Assembly: GCA_964516845.1 (NCBI GenBank) | Contig: CAZEXP010000001.1 | Location: forward strand, 124,001-188,000 | DNA length: 64,000 bases | Direction: 5' to 3' | From: JAPEKQ01 sp964516845 | GTDB taxonomy: Bacteria; Joyebacterota; Joyebacteria; Joyebacterales; Joyebacteraceae | Part shown: in pieces, positions 44,092 through 52,095 of the stretch | Layout: every line of letters begins with the position of its first letter | Position numbering within the stretch: position 1 is the first letter of the stretch | Program-made: the position numbers and the translations under genes | Notes under the pieces: generated by a model | Told to the model about the DNA's origin: nothing | Databases searched by the model: none | The model's input: only the letters and a program-made list of their open reading frames with translations

Positions 44092-45072
44092 GTGGAGTAC
44101 ACGGTCACCTCACATGTGGATGCAAGGTCGTGGGACGACCTCGTCGCGGGGGACCGTTCAGCGAGCTTCTTCCAGAGCCGCGTCTGGTCCGAGGTGCTCT
44201 CGAGCACACTCCCGGACCACGAGCCGCTCTTCGTCGCGGCGCATCGTGGTGACGAACTCGTCGCCGGGATTCCCGTCATCCGGCGCAGCCGCGGTCCCGT
44301 GATGGTCGTCGAATCGATGCCGTTCGGAACCTACGGCGGCGTGCTCACCACCGACAGGGCGCCGTCGCAGGCCGCCGCGGAGCTCGTCCTTGCGTTGCTG
44401 GACGCCGTCGACGGGATCACGGTCGGGCAGATCCGCATCGTGGATTTCAACGGACGACTCGCGGACGCTTGCGACGGATTCGAGCCCGTGACAAGCGAGG
44501 CGCAGGTGCTCGATCTCGACCGCCCGTACGATGATGTCTGGGCGGGATTCCGCTCGTCGGTGCGCAACAAGGTCCGCAAGGCCGAGAAGGCCGGCGTGAC
44601 GATTCGCGAGGCGCGCGGGACGGATGACTTTCATGCGTATCATCGGCTCCTCGAGGAATGCTCCGAACGTTGGGGAACGACCAACTCGTTTGATGAGGAC
44701 TTCTTCGCCGCCCTCGCCGAGAGCGGCAGCGACGCGGTCCAGATGTGGCTCGCGGAGTACGATGGAGAGATCATAGGCGGAGATCTGAACTTCGTCACTG
44801 CTACCTCGGTGTTCAACTGGGGCAATGTCTCGCACCGGGAGTCCGCCAGCCTCGGCACGGTCCCGCTCCTTCATGCGAACGCCATCGAGGACGGTTGTCG
44901 CCGCGGACTGACGACGTACAATCTCGGCGGAAGCGGCGGGATCGACGCCGTCGCCAGGTTCAAGTCGGCATTTGGAACGAGGTGTGTTCCGTACACCGAG
45001 TACGTGCTCGAGAAGGGATGGATGAAGCTCGGGAAGCGTCTCAGGGGACGCATCGAAGGAGACGCAGCGTGA
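44092..45072 (+). CDS. FemAB/GNAT-like acyl or aminoacyl transferase
   Basis: A 326-residue protein with the double GNAT layout of FemAB-related enzymes. An N-terminal half has SFFQSRVWSEVLSSTLPDHEPLFVAA and MPFGTYGGVL. The C-terminal half has VRNKVRKAEKAGVTIRE, MWLAEYDGEIIGGDLNFV and a GTVPLLHANAIEDGCRRG helix. Such proteins occur in polysaccharide clusters and in peptidoglycan interpeptide synthesis. Here the aminotransferase neighbour suggests N-acylation of an amino sugar, which is inference. GTG 44092 follows AGGAGG; the stop overlaps the next GTG. Confidence 0.8.
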   Translation: MEYTVTSHVDARSWDDLVAGDRSASFFQSRVWSEVLSSTLPDHEPLFVAAHRGDELVAGIPVIRRSRGPVMVVESMPFGTYGGVLTTDRAPSQAAAELVLALLDAVDGITVGQIRIVDFNGRLADACDGFEPVTSEAQVLDLDRPYDDVWAGFRSSVRNKVRKAEKAGVTIREARGTDDFHAYHRLLEECSERWGTTNSFDEDFFAALAESGSDAVQMWLAEYDGEIIGGDLNFVTATSVFNWGNVSHRESASLGTVPLLHANAIEDGCRRGLTTYNLGGSGGIDAVARFKSAFGTRCVPYTEYVLEKGWMKLGKRLRGRIEGDAA

Positions 45073-46391
45073 ACAGCCGAGCCAGAACGCTCCTCATCAT
45101 CGCGGTCGCCATCCACGCCGTCATGCTCGCGTCGCTCGTCCACCCTGGACACTTCCTCAACCCGCTCTTCCCGGAGGCCGTGCACACCATCGCGACGGTC
45201 TACGATGAAGGAGTGGCGGTCGGCACACTGGAGGGCGGCGGCCTCGGCGCCGATTTCTTCGCGTTCTACCAGGCCGGCAGGTATGTCCTCAATGGTGATG
45301 ACATCTACCGACGCCCGATGGACGATCCCGAGCGCGTCGTGCCGTATGGCTATTTCTATCGCTACCTCCCCTTCGTCGCGTACACGCTCGGGGTCGCGTC
45401 CAACGCGGTTCCCCCGTGGACGGCGTACTGGCTCTGGGTGCTCCTTGTCGAACTCGTGCTCCTCTGGTGCATCCTGCTGACGTATCGCGCCGTGCGGGAC
45501 GGTTGGCTCTTCGCGATGCTGGCGACGATGTGGCTCGTCTTCACGCCGTTCTACATGGAGCAGTACATGGGTCAGCTCTCGTTCGTAATGGGCGCGCTGA
45601 TCTTCGCCATGGTACTGGCCCACGGCCGCGGTCGGGTGAAGCGGTTCGACTGGCTCTGGATCGCGAGCGTGGTCATCAAGCACATGACCGTCCTGTTCAT
45701 CCCGATCATGGTCCGCCTGAGGAGATTCGGGACCGTCGCGCTTGCGGGGCTCCTTCTCGGACTGACCGCCGTGCCGTATCTGCTGCTTCGCGACAGCGGT
45801 GTCGGCGACTTCACGCATGACAATTTCAATCTGACACTCTACCCGTACTCCGGGAATCTCGGCGCTCTCGCGCTGGTGATGGTGCTCAAGGCGCGCCTCT
45901 TGCCGATGGCGTCGGAGATCGGTTTCCAGCTGGGGCCGATCCGCATGACGATCACGCGGATGGCGATACTCGGGACGATGGCGGTTCCGACACTCGCGGC
46001 CCTCTGGGCGACGTTCCGAAGGCGTCCGTTCGATCTCGTGGAGTCGGTCAGCCTCTGGACGATGGTCTACTTCTTCGTGTTCCGGGAGATATGGGAGTAC
46101 CACTATGTGCTCCTGATACCGATCTTCGTGCTGCTCTACATGAAGACACGCGCGCGCGTCCTCTGGTGGATGTACGCGCTGGCGGCGATGCCGACGCTGT
46201 TCATTCTCTACGACGTCCCGGCCGCCAAGAGTCCTGAGGTGTACTGGAGCGCGTGGGAACACATCCTGAACCACGGCATGAAGGTTGCACCGCTGGTCTG
46301 GCTGTTCGTCTGGGTCGCGTGGGGCTTCTACCGGCGCCATGTCACACGGACGGAGCGAGGATCGACCAACGATCTGGCGGTCGTTCTCTAG
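45069..46391 (+). CDS. GT87/DUF2029-family membrane glycosyltransferase
   Basis: A 440-residue protein with about 10-12 membrane helices. The early periplasmic loop has GADFFAFYQAGRYVLNGDDIY, close to the acidic DF/Y motif of GT87 (PimE-like) GT-C enzymes. Later segments include YRYLPFVAYTLGV, FYMEQYMGQLSFVMGALI and REIWEYHYVLLIP. It would add a sugar from a polyprenyl-phosphate donor on the outer face of the membrane. The GTG start overlaps the preceding stop. Confidence 0.85.
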   Translation: MNSRARTLLIIAVAIHAVMLASLVHPGHFLNPLFPEAVHTIATVYDEGVAVGTLEGGGLGADFFAFYQAGRYVLNGDDIYRRPMDDPERVVPYGYFYRYLPFVAYTLGVASNAVPPWTAYWLWVLLVELVLLWCILLTYRAVRDGWLFAMLATMWLVFTPFYMEQYMGQLSFVMGALIFAMVLAHGRGRVKRFDWLWIASVVIKHMTVLFIPIMVRLRRFGTVALAGLLLGLTAVPYLLLRDSGVGDFTHDNFNLTLYPYSGNLGALALVMVLKARLLPMASEIGFQLGPIRMTITRMAILGTMAVPTLAALWATFRRRPFDLVESVSLWTMVYFFVFREIWEYHYVLLIPIFVLLYMKTRARVLWWMYALAAMPTLFILYDVPAAKSPEVYWSAWEHILNHGMKVAPLVWLFVWVAWGFYRRHVTRTERGSTNDLAVVL

Positions 46392-46422
46392 CACGTCGCC
46401 GTGAAACGACTGGAGTCGAGTG

Positions 46423-47535
46423 ATGCGGATCGCGTATCTCTCCATCGGGGGACACATTCACACCGAGAGGTGGCTGAGACACTTCGTCAACGCGGGACAC
46501 GACGTCCACCTGATGACGGTCCAGCCCGCGCCGATCGACGGTGTCACCGTTCACGACATCCGGACCGGTATTCCGATCAAACCGCTCCACTATGCCGTCG
46601 CGCTCGCCAGGGTCAAACGGATCCTGCGAACGATCAAGCCCGATCTGCTCCACACGCACTTCCTTACCGGATACGGGTACTGGGGAGCCTTCTCGGGCTT
46701 CCATCCGTTCATCATGACCGTCTGGGGCGACGATGTGTACGTCACACCGCACGAGACGAAGCTCAAGGGCTCGCTGGCGAGAGCCGTGCTCGGTCGCGCC
46801 GATCTCATCACGGGGGATTCCGAGGACATCCTGACTCACGTCGTGCGGATGGGCGCCGACCCGGATATCTGCCGCGTGGTTCAGTGGGGCGTCGATCTCG
46901 ACCGCTTCCGGCCCGACGCGGACGGCGGGGTCAGGAGGATGCTGGGCATCCCCGAGGACGCGCCCGTGGTGATCAGTATCAGGAGCTTCACGCAGGCCTA
47001 CTACAACATCGACACCATCGTTCGCACTGCTCCCGGTGTTCTCGAGAAGCGCCCCGACACGCACTACATCATCGCGGGGAACGAGGGAGACGACTCGGAG
47101 CTCCGCGCGCTCGCAGATTCTCTCGGCCTCGATGATCGCATCCACTTCGTAGGACGCATCCCGCACGAGGAGCTTCCCGGATACCTGGCGACATCCGACG
47201 TGTTCCTGACGGTTCCATCGGTCGATGCCACACCGGTCTCTCTGCTCGAGGCCATGGCGTGCGGCGTGGCGGTGATCATCTCCAACCTCGAGTCCGCCAT
47301 GGAGTGGGTGACCGACGGCGAGAACGGTCTCGTCGTCAGGCCCGCCGAACGGCGGGAGCTCGAAGACGCGATTCTGAAGCTCATCGGCGACCCCGCGGCC
47401 CGCGAGCGCTTCGCCGCCATCGGCGTCCGGAAGGTGCGCGAGGGCGCCGACCACGCCCGGCACATGGACCGGATGGAGCGGCTCTGCGAGGAACTCATCG
47501 CCGGGGGAAAGCCGCGAGCCGGAGGAACATCGTGA
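46423..47535 (+). CDS. Glycosyltransferase family 4
   Basis: A 370-residue GT-B enzyme. The N-terminal domain has IAYLSIGGHIHTERWLRHFVNAGHDV, THFLTGYGYWGAFSGF and TVWGDDVYVTP. The C-terminal domain has VVQWGVDLDRFRP, ISIRSFTQAYYNIDTIV and the donor site DVFLTVPSVDATPVSLLEAMACGVAVIISNL (Glu-x7-Glu variant). WGDD and GVDLDRF are common in capsule and O-antigen GT4 enzymes. The ATG follows TGGAG. An alternative GTG lies 3 nt earlier. Confidence 0.92.
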   Translation: MRIAYLSIGGHIHTERWLRHFVNAGHDVHLMTVQPAPIDGVTVHDIRTGIPIKPLHYAVALARVKRILRTIKPDLLHTHFLTGYGYWGAFSGFHPFIMTVWGDDVYVTPHETKLKGSLARAVLGRADLITGDSEDILTHVVRMGADPDICRVVQWGVDLDRFRPDADGGVRRMLGIPEDAPVVISIRSFTQAYYNIDTIVRTAPGVLEKRPDTHYIIAGNEGDDSELRALADSLGLDDRIHFVGRIPHEELPGYLATSDVFLTVPSVDATPVSLLEAMACGVAVIISNLESAMEWVTDGENGLVVRPAERRELEDAILKLIGDPAARERFAAIGVRKVREGADHARHMDRMERLCEELIAGGKPRAGGTS

Positions 47536-48482
47536 CGACCGTCAGCGTGGTCATTCCCACGTTTGGCAAGCGTCCGGTCCTCGAACGCACGCTGGAGTCC
47601 CTGCGTGTCCAGACGTACCCGACCGAGCTGACAGAGATCGTCGTGGTTGACGACCACTCGGACGACGATACGTCGGAGTACCTCCGGAGCCTCTCGCTTC
47701 CGCAGCGCCTTGTCGCGATCCGGCACGATGAGAATCTCGGGCGCGCGGCGGCGCGCAACACGGGCGTCCGCTCGGCCACGGGAGAGCTGATCGTGTTCGT
47801 GGATGACGACATGCTCTGCGAGCCCGATCTCATCGAACAGCACGTGGTCTTCCACCAGGATCACCCACGGTCTGTCGCTATCGGCGACGCGGTGCAGGCC
47901 CCCGAACTCGGCCACTCGACGGCGCTTTCGTACCTCGATGAGATGGGCGTCCACAAACACGAGTCCGGCTCGCGGGTGCCGGCGCGGTACTTCGTCACGA
48001 ACAACAGCTCCGTCGAACGCCAATCCATACTCGACGTCGGTCTCTTCGACGAGAGCTTCCGCAACTACGGATTCGAGGATACGGAGCTGGCTTTCCGGCT
48101 CGAGGACAACGCGGGTCTCTCGACCTGGTACTGCGGGGAGGCGCGCGCCCTCCACGTGCATCCGCAGTCGTTCGACGACATCCTCGACAAGAGGATCGAG
48201 AACGCGCCGCCGCTGCGACACCTCCTCGCGAAGCACCCGGATCGGGCGGGGGAGATGATGGTGGACGTCCTGCTGCCCGTTGCCGCCGGTGACTCGGCCG
48301 CGCTCAGGGTTCGGAAGCTCCTGGTGGCCGTCGCCACGAACCGGCTCTTCTACCGGACGGTCCGCGCCGTTGCCAGGACCATCTGGCTTCGTGGACTCTC
48401 GCTCAAGGTGATGACCTACCTGATCGCCTGCCAGTACCGCGCGGGGCTCGCGCGGCCCCCACATACTCAGGAACGCCCCTGA
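47532..48482 (+). CDS. Glycosyltransferase family 2
   Basis: A 316-residue GT-A enzyme and the last gene of the polysaccharide region. It has VSVVIPTFGKRPVLERTLESL, VVDDHSDDDTSEYL, NLGRAAARNTGVRSATGELIVFVDDDMLCEPDLIE and a C-terminal FRNYGFEDTELAFRLEDNA acceptor-side motif. The GTG start overlaps the end of the GT4 gene by 4 nt. The C-terminal 60 residues are basic with a short hydrophobic part. Donor and acceptor are unknown. Confidence 0.9.
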   Translation: MTTVSVVIPTFGKRPVLERTLESLRVQTYPTELTEIVVVDDHSDDDTSEYLRSLSLPQRLVAIRHDENLGRAAARNTGVRSATGELIVFVDDDMLCEPDLIEQHVVFHQDHPRSVAIGDAVQAPELGHSTALSYLDEMGVHKHESGSRVPARYFVTNNSSVERQSILDVGLFDESFRNYGFEDTELAFRLEDNAGLSTWYCGEARALHVHPQSFDDILDKRIENAPPLRHLLAKHPDRAGEMMVDVLLPVAAGDSAALRVRKLLVAVATNRLFYRTVRAVARTIWLRGLSLKVMTYLIACQYRAGLARPPHTQERP

Positions 48483-48556
48483 AAGCGGCCCCTTCGCGGC
48501 GTTTCAACACGTGCGCGACGGTTGGGGCGCGCGATCGACGATTGTAACAACCCCGG

Positions 48557-48573
48557 TGGCACACTTCCTGCTT
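48557..48573 (+). promoter_or_regulatory. Sigma-54-type promoter upstream of the microcompartment locus
   Basis: TGGCACA-CTTC-CTGCT reads with GG at 48558-48559 and GC at 48570-48571, the exact spacing of the RpoN consensus TGGCACR-N4-TTGCW. Only the first T of the -12 box differs. The predicted start is near 48583. The palindrome TTGTAACAA lies just upstream, which is closer than a usual enhancer. Confidence 0.65.
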
Positions 48574-48719
48574 CCTACAGGGAACTGCACAGCAGATGAC
48601 ACGCATACGTTCCCTGCAGTGCGCGTGAGCAGTCACCAGGTCGTGGGCTGATCCCCAATACCCAGGTCATGAGTCGTACGCCACCTGTTGCACGCCTCAG
48701 CGGGGAACGCTTTTTCTCA

Positions 48720-48754
48720 GCCGCCCCCGGCTCTCTACGAGAGCCGGGGGCGGC
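48720..48754 (+). terminator. Strong hairpin between the two upstream promoters
   Basis: A perfect 16-bp stem (GCCGCCCCCGGCTCTC with GAGAGCCGGGGGCGGC) encloses TAC and is followed by CCTTTCC. It resembles an intrinsic terminator with a weak T tract. Transcripts starting at the sigma-54 promoter must cross it to reach pduL, so it may end a short RNA or act as an attenuator. Confidence 0.7.
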
Positions 48755-48762
48755 CCTTTCCA

Positions 48763-48792
48763 TTGACAGTCGTCACAAGCCTCTGATAGACT
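48763..48792 (+). promoter_or_regulatory. Sigma-70-type promoter of the microcompartment operon
   Basis: TTGACA (48763-48768), an 18-nt spacer and TAGACT (48787-48792). The predicted start near 48799 gives a leader of about 70 nt to pduL. The -10 TAGACT is identical to that before the TPR gene at 60016. Confidence 0.78.
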
Positions 48793-48869
48793 GCCCGGGT
48801 TCGCGGCAGGTGCCCATGCCGGTGGTGTTTACGCATACCCCGGGGGGGCGATTCCGGCGCTGTGGAGGC

Positions 48870-49544
48870 ATGTTCGTGAGCGACGTCACACGGATCGCGG
48901 ATGAGGTGTTGAGGCGGCTTCAGCGGGAGGCGGGCAACCCGCCTCGCGCGCAGGAGCGTCTCGGGGAAGCGGGAGTCTCGATCCCCGTCGCAGTCAGCGC
49001 CCGTCACGCCCACGTCTCGCGGACCGTACTCGATCGTCTCTACGGGGAGGGCTACGCGCTCTCGAAGAAGAGCGACCTCGGACAGCCCGGGCAGTTCTCA
49101 GCCGAGGAGACGGTCACGGTCGTCGGACGCTCCCTGCGCGCCATCGAGGGCGTCCGCATCCTGGGTCCCGTGAGAACGTACACGCAGGTCGAGATGTCGC
49201 GTGCGGACGCCGTCCGTCTGGGCATCGACCCGCCGATCCGCCGCTCCGGTGATCTCGCGGGGAGTGCGCCGTTGACGCTGGTCGGCCCGCACGGCGCCGT
49301 CACCCTCAAGGAGGGTGGTATCCGCGCGACGCGCCATCTCCACATGACCCCGCGCGACGCGGAGGTTCATCGCGTAGCCGGCGGCGAGCTGGTCCGCGTC
49401 CGGTTCAGCGGCCCCGCGGCGCTCGTCCTCGAGAACGTGATGGTCAACATTTCCGAGGACGGGGCTCTCGAGCTTCATCTTGACACGGACAATGCGGGCG
49501 CGGCGGACGTGCGCGGCCCGATGATGGTGAGCATTCTGAAGTAA
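48870..49544 (+). CDS. pduL: Microcompartment phosphate acyltransferase PduL
   Basis: A 224-residue acyl-CoA:phosphate acyltransferase that returns CoA and makes acyl-phosphate inside the shell. Two PduL domains are present with the zinc-site histidines in SARHAHVS and RHLHMTPRDAE, and the closing LELHLDTDNAGAA. The first 20 residues (MFVSDVTRIADEVLRRLQRE) form a predicted amphipathic helix like an encapsulation peptide, then a Pro-rich linker. ATG 48870 follows GGAGG. It is the first gene of the locus. No acetate or propionate kinase is adjacent. Confidence 0.94.
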   Translation: MFVSDVTRIADEVLRRLQREAGNPPRAQERLGEAGVSIPVAVSARHAHVSRTVLDRLYGEGYALSKKSDLGQPGQFSAEETVTVVGRSLRAIEGVRILGPVRTYTQVEMSRADAVRLGIDPPIRRSGDLAGSAPLTLVGPHGAVTLKEGGIRATRHLHMTPRDAEVHRVAGGELVRVRFSGPAALVLENVMVNISEDGALELHLDTDNAGAADVRGPMMVSILK

Positions 49545-49556
49545 CGAAAGGCGTCA

Positions 49557-49641
49557 CCACCCGCGCGGGTGGAGCGTCCCAGAGACGAGTGGGTCAGGGA
49601 CGCCGGCAGCGAGACGCAAACGAGAGGCCCGCAACCGGGCC
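49557..49641 (+). promoter_or_regulatory. Two intercistronic hairpins between pduL and the first shell gene
   Basis: A 16-nt perfect inverted repeat CCACCCGCGCGGGTGG (49557-49572) and a second hairpin GGCCCG-CAAC-CGGGCC (49626-49641) lie in the 115-nt gap before the first BMC-H gene. They could stabilise or process the downstream shell-protein mRNA. This is inference; no T tract follows either. Confidence 0.4.
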
Positions 49642-49659
49642 GGACGAGGGGGTGCGCAA

Positions 49660-49929
49660 TTGCCGGGTACGGCACTTGGAATGGTCGAGACCCGAGGTGT
49701 GATCGGTCTCATTGAGGCAGCCGACGCGATGGTGAAGACCGCCAACGTGACCCTCACGCGCTATGAGCGGACAGGTGGCGGGTACGTCGCCATCTTCGTT
49801 CGGGGTGACGTGGGCGCTGTGAAGGCGGCGGTCGCCGCCGGAGTCGCTGCCGCGACCAAGGTCGGGGAACTGGTGTCACAGCACATCATCCCGGCCCCGC
49901 ACGAATCGCTCGAGGAGATTCTGCTGTAG
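49660..49929 (+). CDS. BMC-H hexameric shell protein (PduA/EutM-like)
   Basis: An 89-residue single BMC domain that forms hexameric shell tiles with a central pore. It reads ALGMVETRGVIGLIEAADAMVKTANVTL, GGGYVAIFVRGDVGAVKAAVAAG and VGELVSQHIIPAPHESLEEIL, which is the canonical BMC-H order. The pore loop region lies around KVGELVSQ-preceding GGGY. There is no upstream ATG. TTG 49660 follows GAGGGGG and gives the usual N-terminal length. It is closely related to the next gene. Confidence 0.95.
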   Translation: MPGTALGMVETRGVIGLIEAADAMVKTANVTLTRYERTGGGYVAIFVRGDVGAVKAAVAAGVAAATKVGELVSQHIIPAPHESLEEILL

Positions 49930-50024
49930 TCTGACGGGAAGAACACAACGGCACTGGAAACGTGTGTCGCCATGGGTCCGCAACGGAGCCCGGGGCGACC
50001 GAACGCGAGACGCGGGAGGAGAAC

Positions 50025-50315
50025 ATGGGCGAGGCCCTCGGAATGATCGAGACCAGAGGTTTCGTCGGGATGGTCGAAGCATCCGACGCCATGGTCAAGG
50101 CTGCCAAGGTCAAGCTGGTTGGATACGAGAAGGTCGGAGGCGGCTACGTGACCGCCATGGTGCGCGGTGATGTGGCCGCGGTGCGCGCTGCGGTCGACGC
50201 GGGAACCGCGGCGGCCAGCAAGGTCGGGGAACTCATCTCCACGCACGTCATCCCCAGTCCGCACACGAGCCTTGAAGACGTCCTGCCGATCGGCAAGACC
50301 GCGAAGTCGAAGTAG
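50025..50315 (+). CDS. BMC-H hexameric shell protein, second copy
   Basis: A 96-residue BMC domain starting MGEALGMIETRGFVGMVEASDAMVKAAKVKL. GGGYVTAMVRGDVAAVRAAVDAG and VGELISTHVIPSPHTSLEDVL follow. It differs from its neighbour mainly in surface residues and in a lysine-rich tail (PIGKTAKSK). Two BMC-H paralogues in tandem suggest mixed or differently charged hexamers. GGGAGGAG precedes the ATG. The BMC-P gene starts 1 nt after its stop. Confidence 0.96.
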   Translation: MGEALGMIETRGFVGMVEASDAMVKAAKVKLVGYEKVGGGYVTAMVRGDVAAVRAAVDAGTAAASKVGELISTHVIPSPHTSLEDVLPIGKTAKSK

Positions 50316-50316
50316 C

Positions 50317-50607
50317 ATGAACATCGGCCGCGTGGTCGGGACGGTTGTCTCGACACAGAAGGACGAGAAGCTGGTCGGTACGAAGCTTCAGATCGTCAAG
50401 CAGCTGGGGCTCGACTGCGGCGAGACCGGTTCGTTCGTTGTCGCGATCGACGCCGTGGGCGCAGGACAGGGCGAGGTGGTCCTGTACGCAAGCGGCAGCT
50501 CGGCGCGGCAGACGCCGATCACCAAGGACCGGCCGGCTGACGCCGTGATCATGGCCATCGTGGACTCGATCGAGGTCGACGGCGCCACCACGTACGAGAA
50601 GAAGTAG
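50317..50607 (+). CDS. BMC-P pentameric vertex protein (EutN/CcmL family), first copy
   Basis: A 96-residue EutN/CcmL-fold protein that caps the shell vertices as pentamers. It begins MNIGRVVGTVVSTQKDEKLVGTKLQIV and contains the conserved AIDAVGAGQGEVVLYASGSSAR and PADAVIMAIVDSIEVDG. This copy is the most canonical of the three BMC-P proteins in the locus. It is probably co-translated with the preceding BMC-H gene. Confidence 0.95.
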   Translation: MNIGRVVGTVVSTQKDEKLVGTKLQIVKQLGLDCGETGSFVVAIDAVGAGQGEVVLYASGSSARQTPITKDRPADAVIMAIVDSIEVDGATTYEKK

Positions 50608-50657
50608 CGCGCGACGCATCGGGAGCCACCGACGCCTCCTCGGGGAGTTCTTCGCTC

Positions 50658-52082
50658 ATGCCCATCGACAGGATAGGGATCGAGTCAATCGTCGAACGCG
50701 TCCTCGGAGAGATTGAGGGGGAACGCGCCGCGAGCCCTCCGCCGAAGGCCTTCGACGGGCGTGGGATACTGCCCGACATCGATGCGGCGACGCTGGCGGC
50801 GCTGAGCGCGTTCCGCGAGTTCTCGGAGATACCGCTCGAGGAGCGGCGCGACTTCATCTCCGCAATGAGGGCGACGATCCTCGAGCACATCGACGAGCTC
50901 TCACAGCTCGCCGTCCAGGAGACCGGGCTCGGGCGCGTGGAGGACAAGGTACGGAAGAACCGGCTTGCGGCCCGCGCGACCCCCGGGGTCGAGGATCTGA
51001 GGGCACACGCCTTCTCCGGCGATCACGGTCTGACGCTCGTCGAGCGGGCGCCCTACGGCGTCATCGGCTCGATCACTCCGTCCACCAATCCGTCCGAGAC
51101 CATTATCAACAACGCCATCAGCATGGTGGCGGCCGGCAACACGGTCGTCTTCAACCCGCACCCGAGCGCGCGGGTGGTCTCGCTGACCACGATCGACCTG
51201 CTCAATCGAGCCATCGCGCAGGCGGGCGGCCCCAGGGCTCTCCTTTTCGCGCCGGTCGATCCATCGGTGACATCGGCGCAGGAGCTCATGGCGCATCCGA
51301 GTATCCGACTGCTCGTCGTGACGGGCGGACCGGGCGTGGTGAGGGCCGCCATGCAGTCGGGAAAGCGCGTCGTCGCCGCCGGGCCGGGCAACCCGCCCGT
51401 CGTCGTCGATTCGACAGCCGACATCGAGAAGGCCGGCCGCGACATCGTCGCGGGGGCGACTCTCGACAACAACATCGTCTGCATCGCCGAGAAGGAGATC
51501 ATCGTCGAGCGCGACGTGGCGGCGCTTCTCAAGCAGTCGCTCGCCGGGGCGGGAGGCGTCGAGATCAAGGGACAGTCGCTCGCCCGGCTCATGGACGTTC
51601 TCATCGCGGAGGAACACGGTCCGCGACAGCCCGCAACGATGAATCGTGCGTTCATCGGCAAAAACATCGAGATCATCCTCGACGCCGCCGGACTCTCATG
51701 CCCGCAGGGCGCCCGGATGGCGTTCTTCGAGGCGGACGAGGATCATCCGCTGGTCTGGACGGAACAGATGCTCCCGGTGCTTCCCCTCGTCACCGCGCCG
51801 AGCGCGAAGGCGGCCATCGAGATGGCAAGGCGCTATGAGCGCGATTGTCGCCACACGGCCGTCATGCACTCGAAGAACATCGAGCACATGTCGCTCATGG
51901 CGCGGGTGATGGACTGCTCCATCTTCGTGAAGAACGGGCCCTCGTACGCCGGGCTGGGGTTTGGCGGCGAGGGATTCACGACGTTCACGATCGCGAGCCC
52001 GACGGGCGAGGGGCTGACGTCGGCACGCACCTTTACGCGCGAGCGCAGGTGCACACTTGTCGACTACTTCAGAATCGTCTAG
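50658..52082 (+). CDS. CoA-acylating aldehyde dehydrogenase (PduP/EutE-like) with N-terminal encapsulation peptide
   Basis: A 474-residue enzyme that oxidises an aldehyde to acyl-CoA with NAD+. The catalytic cysteine is Cys275 in LDNNIVCIAEKE. SITPSTNPSETIINNAISM, GGPGVVRAAMQSGKRVVAAGPGNPP and VKNGPSYAGLGFGGEGFTTF are family hallmarks. The first 17 residues (IGIESIVERVLGEIEG) form an amphipathic helix followed by a Pro/Ala-rich linker, as expected of an encapsulation peptide. In this locus it would act on the aldehyde released by the class II aldolase. Confidence 0.95.
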   Translation: MPIDRIGIESIVERVLGEIEGERAASPPPKAFDGRGILPDIDAATLAALSAFREFSEIPLEERRDFISAMRATILEHIDELSQLAVQETGLGRVEDKVRKNRLAARATPGVEDLRAHAFSGDHGLTLVERAPYGVIGSITPSTNPSETIINNAISMVAAGNTVVFNPHPSARVVSLTTIDLLNRAIAQAGGPRALLFAPVDPSVTSAQELMAHPSIRLLVVTGGPGVVRAAMQSGKRVVAAGPGNPPVVVDSTADIEKAGRDIVAGATLDNNIVCIAEKEIIVERDVAALLKQSLAGAGGVEIKGQSLARLMDVLIAEEHGPRQPATMNRAFIGKNIEIILDAAGLSCPQGARMAFFEADEDHPLVWTEQMLPVLPLVTAPSAKAAIEMARRYERDCRHTAVMHSKNIEHMSLMARVMDCSIFVKNGPSYAGLGFGGEGFTTFTIASPTGEGLTSARTFTRERRCTLVDYFRIV

Positions 52083-52095
52083 GGGACATGCGACC

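Larger units (their letters stand above)
48483..48869 (+). other. Regulatory region upstream of the microcompartment operon
   Basis: This 387-bp gap holds no convincing protein gene. In order it has a small palindrome TTGTAACAA (48542-48550), a sigma-54-type promoter (48557-48573), about 140 nt of possible transcript with local inverted repeats, a strong 16-bp hairpin (48720-48754), a sigma-70 promoter (48763-48792) and a 71-nt leader with GGAGG before pduL. The stretch between the first promoter and the hairpin could be a small RNA or a regulated leader. Confidence 0.6.

Noticed and set aside
48483..48760. A tRNA-Sec gene near selA or in the larger gaps
   Set aside because: No stretch shows a long acceptor/variable-arm fold with a GGTTCGAATCC-like T arm and CCA end.
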